The notes under the pieces were generated by a model. It had not been told where the DNA came from and searched no databases. It saw nothing but the letters and a program-made list of their open reading frames with translations. The position numbers and the translations under genes were made by a program. Positions 33,319 to 41,758 of a stretch of DNA of 64,000 nt are shown here, piece after piece (positions within the stretch are counted from its first letter, which is position 1; each line of letters opens with the position of its first letter). This DNA is from Mycobacteroides abscessus ATCC 19977 (GTDB lineage: Bacteria; Actinomycetota; Actinomycetes; Mycobacteriales; Mycobacteriaceae): NCBI RefSeq assembly GCF_000069185.1, contig NC_010397.1, positions 4,216,001-4,280,000 on the forward strand. Reading direction: 5' to 3'.

Positions 33319-34436
33319 CGGACGGGCTCCAGTTCGTTGACCACCGCATCCACCACCGCACCCAGGTCGCCGTCATGTTCTTCGGCTACCCGTCGCTGGC
33401 GTTGATAGGACCCGCCGTGCCGGTAGATCTCTTCCACCGCAGCCAATTCCGTCTCACATTCCAGCAGCCGGGCGATGGGCTGTAACCGGGTCAGCAGGTC
33501 GTCGAGATCCTCCGTCACCAGCCGCTCATTACTGTCTTCGTCCAGGATGATGACGGCGTCGAGACCGTAACGTGCACTGCGCCATTTGTTTTCCTGCACG
33601 TGCCAGGGCGGCATGGTGGGTAGAGACTCCCCCGCCTCCAGCTTGCGATCCAGGTCCACCACCAGGCAATGCGTAAGCGCGACCAGCGCCTCTAGCTCGG
33701 CGACATTGGAGATACCGTCGAAGATGCGAACCTCGACGGTGCCGAGTGCCGGTGAAGGCCTTATATCCCAGCGGATTTCGTTGAGCTGGTCAATGATCCC
33801 GGTCTTCATCTGGTCGTCGACGAAGCCCTCGAACTGCTCCCAAGCCTGGAAGTGGAACGGGAGACCCGCAGTGGGCAGCTGCTGAAACATCATGGCCCGA
33901 TTACTGGCGTACCCGGTGTCCTGTCCCTCCCACATCGGCGAAGAGGCGGACAGCGCCAAAAGGTGCGGGTAGTAGTTGAGCATCGAGGTGACGATCGGCA
34001 TCACCTTGTGCTTGGAGGAGATACCGACGTGCACGTGCACGCCCCAGATCAGCATCTGCCGTCCCCACCACTGCGTCCGGGCAATCAGCTCGTCGTATCG
34101 CGGCGCATCGGTGAGCTGCTGCGCGGACCAGCGGGCGAAGGGGTGTGTACCGGCACAGAACAACTCCATGCCCATGGACTGCACGATCGGACGAACGGTG
34201 GCCAAGGTTGTCTGCAAGTCGTGCATCGCCTCGCCGACCGTCCCGCAGATACCCGTCACCACCTCGATGGTGTTACGCAGCAGCTCCTTGTGGACGTGCG
34301 GTGTTTCACCGATGGCCGCGAGTACCGCAGACGCCGCATTGGTGAGGTCCCTGGTCTGGGCGTCAACGAGCGCGAACTCCCACTCAACCCCCAGCGTGGG
34401 CCGCGGTGACCCGCGAAATTCAATCGGGCGGGCCAC
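33300..34436 (-). CDS. GCS2-family carboxylate-amine ligase (YbdK-like)
   Basis: 378 residues. Glutamate-cysteine ligase type 2 fold: TLGVEWEFALVD (about residues 14-25), FARWSAQQLTDAPRY, GVHVHVGI (about 131-138), ALSASSPMWEGQDTGYASNR (about 161-180) and GTVEVRIFDG. It matches Rv0433 by order next to sodC. Members are annotated as weak glutamate-cysteine ligases (EC 6.3.2.2) but the physiological substrate is unsettled; mycobacteria use mycothiol rather than glutathione. The stop overlaps cysNC by 19 bases, tail to tail. Confidence 0.88.
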   Translation of the reverse strand: MARPIEFRGSPRPTLGVEWEFALVDAQTRDLTNAASAVLAAIGETPHVHKELLRNTIEVVTGICGTVGEAMHDLQTTLATVRPIVQSMGMELFCAGTHPFARWSAQQLTDAPRYDELIARTQWWGRQMLIWGVHVHVGISSKHKVMPIVTSMLNYYPHLLALSASSPMWEGQDTGYASNRAMMFQQLPTAGLPFHFQAWEQFEGFVDDQMKTGIIDQLNEIRWDIRPSPALGTVEVRIFDGISNVAELEALVALTHCLVVDLDRKLEAGESLPTMPPWHVQENKWRSARYGLDAVIILDEDSNERLVTEDLDDLLTRLQPIARLLECETELAAVEEIYRHGGSYQRQRRVAEEHDGDLGAVVDAVVNELEPVRYTDSQ

Positions 34437-34444
34437 TCTGGCGG

Positions 34445-35164
34445 CTAGCCCGCGTCGATGAGACCACAGGCGACGCGCTTGCCTGCGTCACCCGTCGACT
34501 TTGTGGTGTCGTCGGGTCCCGAGGCACCGTTGGCCTGGGTGTACCGCTCCGCCGGAATGTTGGCAAAGTTGTCCGACTTTTCGTGGATGATGATCGCGGT
34601 ACCGTTGCCAGCGAGCAGATCTTCCTTGGTAAAGGAATCCGCGGTGGTAACCAGCTCACCCGAGCCATCCTTGAGGATGTTCAGCGACACCAGGTCACCG
34701 CTGGAGGGGTGTCCGGTGTACCCGGGGACATTGAAATGTCCGCCCGCGGACAGGAAATCACCGGGCGCGCCACCGGCGGGCGCAACCGAATTCGCTTCGC
34801 ACTTCTTGAAGGAGTGGATATGCAGTCCGTGGAAGCCCGGGGTCAGCTTGCCGTTTTGCGTGGTCTTCACGGTGATCCTGGCGTAGCCGTCCTGGAACAC
34901 GAACGCAGCGGTGGCCACCGGGGTGCCGTCGGCCAGCTTCAGCGTGGCGTTGAGCTTCTCCCCCGCCGGCACCGGCTGCTCACCGCCACCGTGGCCGCCG
35001 TGCTCACCCGCGGTCGCGGGCGCGGTGGAGCCGGTCCACACCGGAGGCGTGGTTCCCGGCGTAGTGCTGGCCTGCTGGTCCGGGGAGCATCCGCTCAGGG
35101 ACAAGGCAACGGCAGCAAGGGTTCCGGAGGCAAGAACGGCGGGCTTAACCATGGGCTTCATCAT
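34445..35164 (-). CDS. sodC: Cu,Zn superoxide dismutase lipoprotein SodC
   Basis: 239 residues. Signal peptide with lipobox LSGC (Cys about residue 26), then a Pro/Thr-rich linker and the SOD barrel. Metal ligands appear in [28 protein letters not shown] and [10 protein letters not shown] (about residues 110-205); the disulfide cysteines are in KKCE and VACGLI. It removes superoxide at the cell envelope. The start ATG 35164 has GGAGAGG upstream. It lies between the GCS2 ligase and a LytR_C protein, as in M. tuberculosis. Confidence 0.95.
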
Positions 35165-35215
35165 GCCACCTCTCCTACAGCGCGTAGCACCCGCAGTGGG
35201 GATCCGTCAGATCGA

Positions 35216-35680
35216 TCAGATGGCGACGGCAACCACGACACCCGGCGGCTGCTCCAGCAGCTCGGGTGCGCGCGGCGCGGCCTGCACGCCGAGCACCTTG
35301 GCGATTTCGTGCGCGGCTTCTTCCTCACCGGCGGTCTTACCGAAGAACACCGTCGTCACGTTCACCTCGGGCATGGGCAGGTTGCCTACTTCGGCGACCT
35401 TCCAGCCCGCGGCGGTGACCTGGTCGGCGGCACCCCGCGCCAGATCAGGTACCGAGGTGGTGTTGTAGACACGAACCTCGGGCTTCGGGGCCGGTGGCGG
35501 TGTCGTCGATTTGGGAGCTGCGGCGGCGCTGACCGATGTGGAGGTCGAGTCGGATGACGCGGACTTATCGGATCCGAGTGCGTTGAACCCGACGAGCAGG
35601 AAGATCACTCCGAGAAACAGCAGCACCATCACCATGGCGCGCAGCGGGAGGCCATGAGAATCGGGTACGCGTTCGTTCAT
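35216..35680 (-). CDS. LytR C-terminal-domain membrane protein (Rv0431-like)
   Basis: 154 residues. A single transmembrane helix (AMVMVLLFLGVIFLLVGFNAL, about residues 15-35) is followed by a Ser/Thr/Pro linker and a LytR_C domain (about 68-154) beginning VRVYNTTSVPDLA. The domain would sit outside the membrane. Related stand-alone proteins in mycobacteria are linked to membrane-vesicle release (VirR of M. tuberculosis, Rv0431), and the gene order here supports that orthology. It lies 51 bases upstream of sodC on the same strand. Confidence 0.88.
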   Translation of the reverse strand: MNERVPDSHGLPLRAMVMVLLFLGVIFLLVGFNALGSDKSASSDSTSTSVSAAAAPKSTTPPPAPKPEVRVYNTTSVPDLARGAADQVTAAGWKVAEVGNLPMPEVNVTTVFFGKTAGEEEAAHEIAKVLGVQAAPRAPELLEQPPGVVVAVAI

Positions 35681-35753
35681 TGTGAATCCACTGTACGGTC
35701 CGCGGGCGCCAACGCCTATTTAGCCGGGCTGTGCCGCGATATCTCCGCGACCG

Positions 35754-36101
35754 CTACGTGACCTCAAAGCCCAGCCGACGTGCCGCGCGTGCCTTCTGGC
35801 GGCTCGCCCGCATCCTGCGAAGCCGCTTGACCAGCATCGGGTCCGCGGCCAGGGCTTCCTGCCGGTCCACCAGCGCATTAAGTACCTGGTAGTAGCGGGT
35901 GGCCGACATGCCGAAGAGTTCCTTGATGGCATCTTCCTTGGAACCCGCGTACTTCCACCACTGCCGTTCGAAGGCCAAGATGTCGTGCTCGCGCCGGCTC
36001 AGACCAGCAGCAATCTCGACTCCGTCCGAGCCGACGGCAGGCGAATCCTCACCAGCATTTGCAGCCTTCGACTGCTCAGCTCGCGCCTGGGCGCCGTCCA
36101 T
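35754..36101 (-). CDS. DUF3263 protein
   Basis: 115 residues from ATG 36101, preferred over upstream in-frame codons (36140, 36146) because AGGAG lies 5 bases before it. The core LSRREHDILAFERQWWKYAGSKEDAIKELFGMSATRYYQVLNALVD (about residues 35-80) is DUF3263, which looks like a helix-turn-helix related to sigma-factor or KorB regions. The basic C-terminus (RRMRASRQKARAARRLG) could bind nucleic acid. Function unknown. It is divergent from def, as Rv0430 is from Rv0429c. Confidence 0.88.
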   Translation of the reverse strand: MDGAQARAEQSKAANAGEDSPAVGSDGVEIAAGLSRREHDILAFERQWWKYAGSKEDAIKELFGMSATRYYQVLNALVDRQEALAADPMLVKRLRRMRASRQKARAARRLGFEVT

Positions 36102-36263
36102 AAAAGCTCCTAGACCCAACCGGGGGCGTTTCTCGTACATTGTCAAGTCGATGCGATAACTACAACACTGTGGTTCGGCGATATTTAACCACGCTCAAAC
36201 CGCAACGGCGGCTAGCCAACCCCGCGCGTCGGCCCTCAATACCAAGCCGATAGCTTGCCTTCC

Positions 36264-36857
36264 GTGGCTATTGTTCCTATCCGCATTGTTGGCGACCCGG
36301 TGCTGCACACGCCCACTCAGCCCGTCCCGGTCGGCCCAGACGGTTCGCTGCCCGACGATCTGCCCGAGCTGATCGCCAACATGTACGAGACCATGGACGC
36401 CGCCAATGGCGTCGGGCTGGCCGCCAACCAGATCGGCGTGCCCTTGCGACTGTTCGTCTACGACTGTGCCGAGACCCGCGGTGGCGGCACTCGCCATCGT
36501 GGCGTGGTGATCAACCCGGTGCTGGAGACCTCCGAAATTCCCGAGACGATGCCCGACCCGGACGACGACGAGGAGGGCTGCCTCTCGGTGCCCGGCGAGT
36601 CCTTTCCCACCGGGCGCGCAGGCTGGGCCCGCGTCACCGGCCTGGACGCCGACGGCAAGGAGGTGACGCTGGAGGGTAACGACCTGTTCGCGCGGATGTT
36701 GCAGCACGAAACCGGACACCTCGACGGATTCCTCTATATCGACAAGCTGATCGGGCGCAATGCCCGCGCGGCCAAGCGTGCCGTCAAGTCCAACGGCTGG
36801 GGGGTGCCCGGATTGAGCTGGACACCAGGACAAGTCGCCGATCCGTTCGGGCACTGA
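36264..36857 (+). CDS. def: Peptide deformylase
   Basis: 197 residues from GTG 36264, equal in length to the M. tuberculosis enzyme; a TTG at 36255 is less likely. The three deformylase motifs are intact: [10 protein letters not shown] (about residues 47-56), EGCLSVPGE (about 104-112, Cys metal ligand) and QHETGHLDG (about 148-156, HExxH-type). It removes the formyl group from nascent N-terminal methionine. It leads a run of three plus-strand genes (GNAT, xthA) separated by about 10 bases each. Confidence 0.95.
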   Translation: MAIVPIRIVGDPVLHTPTQPVPVGPDGSLPDDLPELIANMYETMDAANGVGLAANQIGVPLRLFVYDCAETRGGGTRHRGVVINPVLETSEIPETMPDPDDDEEGCLSVPGESFPTGRAGWARVTGLDADGKEVTLEGNDLFARMLQHETGHLDGFLYIDKLIGRNARAAKRAVKSNGWGVPGLSWTPGQVADPFGH

Positions 36858-36867
36858 GAACGGCACC

Positions 36868-37767
36868 GTGCACTTACCCGGCCTCGGAACACGGGTAGCC
36901 ATCCGGAGTCGGCGGCCGCCCGGTTCCGTGCCGCCGTTCACCGATACCGTGGGCGAGTTGGTGGCAGCCGCCCCGACCGTGCAGGTACTGCATAAATCCG
37001 GTGCGGTGGTCGACATTTCGGCCGACAACATCGTCTCGGTGCGCGTGTTACCGCCGGTTCCGGTGCTCAATCGTGACATCAGATCGATGCAGCGGGCGGC
37101 CGCGCTCGCGTGGCCGGGCCTGGAGCACCAATGGCTGGACGGGTGGTTCGTCAGGGCCTCCGACGGGCACACTCGTCGAGCTAATTCCGCTGTGCCTCTT
37201 GATCATTCGGCATCATCACGCGCACTCGGCGAGCTAGATGCCTGGTACACCGAACGCGGCCTGCCCACCCTGTTGTGCCTGCCCGACCGATTGATACATC
37301 CACCAGATGACCTGGCGACGAGTGACGAAACCGTGGTTATGGTGCGAGATCTGGACAACGCGGGCACGGACACCTTGCCCGCCGAGCCCTCGGCGGATTG
37401 GCTTGCCCTGCACGGCGACAACCATCCCCTGGTGGTGCCGGTGCTGACCGCGGTCGTGGACGGGACGCTCGGGTTCGCGGCGGTCGCCAGCGAAGGCTCG
37501 ACAGCGGCCATCGCACGGGGCGCCGTCACCGAGAACTGGCTGGGCATCTCGGCGGTGCGGGTGGCCGAGAACCAGCGACGGCGCGGACTGGCCGCACAGG
37601 TGTGCGACATATTGCTGGGCTGGGGCGCCGCGCTCGGTGCGCGCCGGGCATATGTCCAGGTGCGTGCGGACAACGCTGCCGCCTTGGCGCTGTACCCGAC
37701 TCTGGGTTTCACCGAGCAACACCGCTATCGGTATGCGCAGATTCGCGCTGCCGGGCACGAAAAGTAA
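36868..37767 (+). CDS. GNAT-family acetyltransferase (Rv0428c-like)
   Basis: 299 residues from GTG 36868. The C-terminal GNAT domain (about residues 190-297) shows ISAVRVAENQRRRGLAAQVCDILLGWGAALGARRAYVQVRADNAAALALYPTLGF, with the RRRGLA acetyl-CoA pyrophosphate loop and the closing Tyr. The N-terminal 80 residues include a small barrel-like segment preceding the acetyltransferase. Substrate unknown. It is placed between def and xthA. Confidence 0.88.
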   Translation: MHLPGLGTRVAIRSRRPPGSVPPFTDTVGELVAAAPTVQVLHKSGAVVDISADNIVSVRVLPPVPVLNRDIRSMQRAAALAWPGLEHQWLDGWFVRASDGHTRRANSAVPLDHSASSRALGELDAWYTERGLPTLLCLPDRLIHPPDDLATSDETVVMVRDLDNAGTDTLPAEPSADWLALHGDNHPLVVPVLTAVVDGTLGFAAVASEGSTAAIARGAVTENWLGISAVRVAENQRRRGLAAQVCDILLGWGAALGARRAYVQVRADNAAALALYPTLGFTEQHRYRYAQIRAAGHEK

Positions 37768-37776
37768 GGTGGCGTC

Positions 37777-38577
37777 ATGCGATTGGCCACTTGGAATGTG
37801 AACTCGATCCGTGCCCGTGCCGACCGGGTCATCTCCTGGCTGGAGCGTTCCGGCACCGATGTACTCGCCATGCAGGAAACCAAATGCTCCGACAAACAGT
37901 TCCCCATGCAGGCCTTTACCGATGCGGGGTACGAGGTCGCACACGTCGGATTCAGTCAGTGGAACGGTGTGGCCATCGCGTCTCGGGTGGGACTCGAGGA
38001 CGTGACGGTGGGGTTCGAGGGGCAACCCGGCTGGTCCTCGTCCGAGGACATCGAGGAGGCCTCCGAGGCGCGTGCACTGGGCGCCACCTGTAACGGCGTG
38101 CGGGTGTGGAGCCTGTATGTACCGAACGGCCGAACCCTGGAAGACCCGCACTACCAATACAAGCTGCGCTGGCTGTCCGCGCTGCGCGATACGGCGGCCG
38201 GTTGGCTTGCGGACGCACCGGACCAGCAGGTGGCGCTGGTGGGTGACTGGAACATCGCACCCACCGATGACGACATTTGGAGCGTGGAGGCCTACCAGGG
38301 CAGCACACATGTGTCCGAGCCCGAGCGCAGCGCCTTCACCGCGATGAATGACGCCGGATTCGCCGATGTGGTGCGGCCCTTCACTCCCGGCCCCGGTGTG
38401 TACACCTACTGGGACTACACGCAGCTGAGCTTCCCCAAGAAGCGGGGCATGCGTATCGACTTCGTGCTCGGGTCACCGGAATTCGCCAAGCGGGTGGGCA
38501 ATGCCCATATCGACCGCGAGGAGCGCAAGGGCAAGGGCGCCAGCGACCACGCGCCCGTCGTCGTCGACCTGGACTGA
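37777..38577 (+). CDS. xthA: Exodeoxyribonuclease III / AP endonuclease XthA
   Basis: 266 residues. EEP nuclease fold with all expected motifs: RLATWNVNSIRAR (residues 2-14), MQETKCSD (catalytic Glu), LVGDWNIAP (about 150-158), PERSAF, and the C-terminal RIDFVLGSPEF and GASDHAPVVVDL (Asp-His pair). It cleaves DNA at abasic sites and has 3'-5' exonuclease activity in base excision repair. ATG 37777 has AAGGTGG upstream. Confidence 0.95.
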   Translation: MRLATWNVNSIRARADRVISWLERSGTDVLAMQETKCSDKQFPMQAFTDAGYEVAHVGFSQWNGVAIASRVGLEDVTVGFEGQPGWSSSEDIEEASEARALGATCNGVRVWSLYVPNGRTLEDPHYQYKLRWLSALRDTAAGWLADAPDQQVALVGDWNIAPTDDDIWSVEAYQGSTHVSEPERSAFTAMNDAGFADVVRPFTPGPGVYTYWDYTQLSFPKKRGMRIDFVLGSPEFAKRVGNAHIDREERKGKGASDHAPVVVDLD

Positions 38578-38706
38578 GCTTCCCTTCTCCCCACCGAGAT
38601 GACATCCACATACGGCCCTACTCATCCGATACGTCAACAGAGGTCATCTCGACCAGAATTGGGCACCGCGGCGGTAAGATTTGCCACCGAGTAGCGAGGG
38701 GGTCCC

Positions 38707-39939
38707 ATGCGTTGCCTGCGGGTGCTGGCGATGGCTTTGATCGTGACCGCCTGCGCGTCGCCGTCGAACGGGGTCGAGATCGTCACCAACGGCGAAACCC
38801 CGACCGCGTTCTCGCCCCCCACGACGTCCACGAAGGCTAAACCGAAGCCCATCGTCGCGCTTCCGGCCCCGACCGGCAGTATCGGAGACATCAAGCGGCG
38901 CAATCTCTTCAATGAAGCAGTCCGACTGACCAGCTCGATCGTGTCCCCGACGCTCATCGAGCCCAGATTCGACAGTGCGGGCCTGACAGGCGTCGTCATG
39001 TTGTACAAAGAGGGCCTCCTCGATGACAGCCCGGGCGGCACCGGCAAGCTCCTGGACAGCGTGATCCGGGACTACGGCTATGTCACCGGTGTCCGTGCCG
39101 AGCGCGAGCCATCCGGCGACGCATCCACCACTGAGATCCTGCAGAACACCGTCCTGATCTTCAAGGACGATGCGTCCGCGAGTGCTGCGGCCGAGGCCGG
39201 CTTCCGTCTCCGTGAGGAACAAGATCCCGATAGACGGAGCCGGGCACAGACCGAAGTGATACCCGGGTTTGCCGACGCCAAGGCATTCACGCGGCGCATC
39301 GGCGAAGGAAGCGCGGTTTTCGCGTACACGACGGCCTTCCTGCAGAAGGGGCCACTGGTGATACGTATCTCGGTCGGACAGCGCCCGGAAACCGAGAGCG
39401 TCGACATCATCGCGCGCTATCTCAGACGTCAGCTCACCGCGTTGGAAGATTTCACTCCCACCCCCCTCGATCAGCTGAGTTCACTGAGTCCTCCTTTCGA
39501 TCCCGACGGATCTCTCCTTAAACTCGCGACCGACACGACCGAATTCGGTCCATCCGGCTCGGGTGGCGTCTTTGACGCCCAGGGCGCTCTGCTTTTCGAG
39601 AGCGACATTCAGTCATGGTCGGAGGTGTATCGCAAGACTGGGGTCGACCGGCTCGTCCTCGCATCGGACGGCGAGCTGACCCGTGCGGCCGACACTGAGA
39701 AAGCGGCGGTACTACTCGCCAAGATTCGCCCTGGATTTCTGGCCAGAAAAGGCTACGAACCAACGGGCGCCCCGAGCACAGTGCCCAGCGCGGAATGTCT
39801 GCAGTACACCTCCGTGGTCCCCAGTGATGATCCGCTTCAGAGATGTCTGTTCGCCCGTGGCCGGTATGTCACGTGGGTCGAAGGCACGCGATCGGTGATC
39901 GGCCAGCGTGCCCAGGATCGATGGAACCGCCTCGGCTGA
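38707..39939 (+). CDS. Mycobacterial lipoprotein of unknown function (DUF7373-like)
   Basis: 410 residues. A short signal peptide ends in a lipobox (LIVTACAS, Cys about residue 17), then a Pro/Thr linker and a long extracytoplasmic region. Sequence such as GTGKLLDSVIRDYGYVTGVRAE and YLRRQLTALEDFTPTPLDQL resembles a lipoprotein family expanded in rapidly growing mycobacteria, which I believe is DUF7373. Two C-terminal cysteines (AECLQY and QRCLFARG) may pair. The start ATG has GAGGGGG upstream. It is separated by 129 bases from xthA and is likely its own unit. Confidence 0.78.
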   Translation: MRCLRVLAMALIVTACASPSNGVEIVTNGETPTAFSPPTTSTKAKPKPIVALPAPTGSIGDIKRRNLFNEAVRLTSSIVSPTLIEPRFDSAGLTGVVMLYKEGLLDDSPGGTGKLLDSVIRDYGYVTGVRAEREPSGDASTTEILQNTVLIFKDDASASAAAEAGFRLREEQDPDRRSRAQTEVIPGFADAKAFTRRIGEGSAVFAYTTAFLQKGPLVIRISVGQRPETESVDIIARYLRRQLTALEDFTPTPLDQLSSLSPPFDPDGSLLKLATDTTEFGPSGSGGVFDAQGALLFESDIQSWSEVYRKTGVDRLVLASDGELTRAADTEKAAVLLAKIRPGFLARKGYEPTGAPSTVPSAECLQYTSVVPSDDPLQRCLFARGRYVTWVEGTRSVIGQRAQDRWNRLG

Positions 39940-39972
39940 TCGAAAGCCACGGAGAGCGATGTCCGCCATCGT

Positions 39973-40623
39973 ATGCTTCTGCACATGGGTGGGGCGGAGC
40001 CGACGGGCGAATCCGAAGAGCCGGAAAAGAATCAGTTCTTAGATCGTTTTTCGCTCAAACGGCTACATCAGGTGGCGATTGTCGCGGTGCTGGCGACAAC
40101 GGCTGCTTTCGGCGGATTGGACAAGGCCGAGCCGATGAAGCCGGTGACGTTGGGGGCGAGCTATACCAACGGCATCTACAAGATCACTCCGCACAAAGTG
40201 GCCCTGATATGCGATGTGTCGCGTCTACCGACACGCAATGCGCTCTTATTAGAGAAGGCTGCCAAAGACTCGACACTCGTCGGGCTGTTCACCACCGTGG
40301 AAAATGTCTCCGATTCGGGCCGGGTGGTGTTGCACGACGTGCGGCCCAGCGACGAAGACGTATTCGATCTTCTCGGGGTCGACGGCATCCGAGACGAGGG
40401 GGCGTACGGACCCTACGGCTTGGTCTCGGGACCGCAGCCCGGCAAGGAGCAGGACGTGATTGTCGTGTGGGGGTTCCCCTTCGGTAAGGCGAAGCCCGGT
40501 GATGAGGTCACGATCCGAATTTCTGATTTCGCCGAACAACATGGACTGGCCAGTACCGTCACGACCTGGGGAACCACCGAGGAGTACGGAGAGTTGCGTA
40601 CCACGATGGAAAGGTGCGCGTGA
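39973..40623 (+). CDS. Unknown single-pass or exported protein, first of a membrane-protein cluster
   Basis: 216 residues. A hydrophilic N-terminal 35 residues (EEPEKNQFLDRFSLKRLHQ) precede one hydrophobic segment (VAIVAVLATTAAFGG, about 34-48); the rest would be outside the membrane. The extracytoplasmic part contains TNGIYKITPHKVALICDVSRLP and a glycine-rich GIRDEGAYGPYGLVSG. No known domain recognised. The start codon is uncertain because no good ribosome binding site precedes ATG 39973. Its stop overlaps the next gene (TGATG). Confidence 0.65.
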   Translation: MLLHMGGAEPTGESEEPEKNQFLDRFSLKRLHQVAIVAVLATTAAFGGLDKAEPMKPVTLGASYTNGIYKITPHKVALICDVSRLPTRNALLLEKAAKDSTLVGLFTTVENVSDSGRVVLHDVRPSDEDVFDLLGVDGIRDEGAYGPYGLVSGPQPGKEQDVIVVWGFPFGKAKPGDEVTIRISDFAEQHGLASTVTTWGTTEEYGELRTTMERCA

Positions 40624-41207
40624 TGCGCCGCGGTCACGTCATCATCGCCATGCAGACAATTGCTTGCCTTCTCCTGCTTGCCGGCTCGGCGTATCTGTAC
40701 ACAATCGTGCCGCAGCGCACGGATTCGTATGCGCCGGCGGTGGTGCACGGCAGCGCACCGACACGCGTCGCCGGACGGAATCTGGCGATTACCGTGCACC
40801 GGGTGTTCTCGGCGCCCGAAGTTCAGGTGAAACGCTCCGTCAGCGACACCAGCATCGACCTCTACCGAACAAAGGGCCGCTACATCGCGATCGATCTCTC
40901 GTATGAAACTGTGCGGATGCCTGACGTCATCGAGCTGCAGCTGATGGCCGATCACCGCAACATCAGCCGGGAGAACTTCGGCACGGACAAGGCCTTCGGA
41001 CAGCCTGAAGTCGGCATTCGCGGCACGTGGGTCTTCGATGTCCCGGCGTCCACCACGTCGCTGAAATTGCTCGCAATCATATTTCCGGACAACGATTTCC
41101 GCATCATGCAGGGCTGGTACGACTCGGAACTCTCTATCGCGATCCCGCCGGAAATGGTCGAGCAGCGACAATCCCTGTCCGTGGTGCAGCACAAGGTAGT
41201 TCCGTGA
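40623..41207 (+). CDS. Unknown single-pass membrane protein with Ig-like exterior domain
   Basis: 194 residues from ATG 40623. One N-terminal transmembrane segment (VIIAMQTIACLLLLAGSAYLYTIV) is followed by an all-beta region with RYIAIDLSYETVRMPD and GTWVFDVPASTTSLKLLAIIF. The strand pattern resembles DUF4352-type Ig-like domains found beside membrane proteins; this is an impression only. It is coupled to both neighbours: TGATG with the gene before, GTGA with the gene after. Confidence 0.7.
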   Translation: MRRGHVIIAMQTIACLLLLAGSAYLYTIVPQRTDSYAPAVVHGSAPTRVAGRNLAITVHRVFSAPEVQVKRSVSDTSIDLYRTKGRYIAIDLSYETVRMPDVIELQLMADHRNISRENFGTDKAFGQPEVGIRGTWVFDVPASTTSLKLLAIIFPDNDFRIMQGWYDSELSIAIPPEMVEQRQSLSVVQHKVVP

Positions 41208-41758
41208 GAAACTGGCTGCGGCACAACATTCTTGGCGTGGCCCTGGTGGCCGTCGGAACACTCACCTACGGGGCAACAGTGGGGTACCCCGCGTGGAAAG
41301 AAGGGCTCGGGTCCGATGTTCCCGCGGCCACGGTACCCGCCGGCGCCACGGTCAGGATCGACGGCGTGCTGTGGCGTATGCGGGTGCTTGAGATGCCGCC
41401 CCCGGAATACACCAGGTACGACGATCCGCAACCACCCGGTACCCGTTTTGTCTCTTACGCTTTCGACCGTTCCAGGGACGGAAGGCCTGCGCCCCTCGGC
41501 GAGGAATGGGGGGCGTGCCGCGCCACCTTCGTCGACCAGAACTACCGGCACTGGTACGGCCAGTCGGGCTTACTGCCGATGTCGGTATCCCAATGGCTGC
41601 GTAAGCAGGGCTACGACACCTGCAACACCCCCGGCTCATTCGCCGCCGTCATGGTGGTGCCCAAGGACGCCGACATCACTGCGGTAGACGTCGAATTCTC
41701 GCCCGCCAAGGGCAGCGGTAAAAAATACCGCTACGTGCGGTTCACACCTCCTGCGTAA
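41204..41758 (+). CDS. Unknown single-pass membrane protein
   Basis: 184 residues from GTG 41204, which overlaps the previous stop (GTGA). One N-terminal transmembrane segment (ILGVALVAVGTLTYGATVGYPAW) is followed by an exterior region with GATVRIDGVLWRMRVLEMPPPE, SYAFDRSRDGRPAP and two cysteines (WGACRATF, YDTCNTPG). General layout is like its upstream neighbour, so the two may be distant paralogues. It overlaps the convergent polytopic membrane protein by 17 bases. Confidence 0.7.
   Translation: MRNWLRHNILGVALVAVGTLTYGATVGYPAWKEGLGSDVPAATVPAGATVRIDGVLWRMRVLEMPPPEYTRYDDPQPPGTRFVSYAFDRSRDGRPAPLGEEWGACRATFVDQNYRHWYGQSGLLPMSVSQWLRKQGYDTCNTPGSFAAVMVVPKDADITAVDVEFSPAKGSGKKYRYVRFTPPA

Noticed and set aside
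38595..38651. Inverted repeat CGAGATGAC / GTCATCTCG between xthA and the lipoprotein gene
   Set aside because: Exact 9-base arms but a 39-base loop and no U-tract; too weak to call a terminator or operator.
39959..40024. A short frame starting at ATG 39959 with GGAGAG upstream
   Set aside because: It stops after about 20 codons, is out of frame with the 39973 gene and has no similarity I can see. It does leave the start of the next gene less certain.
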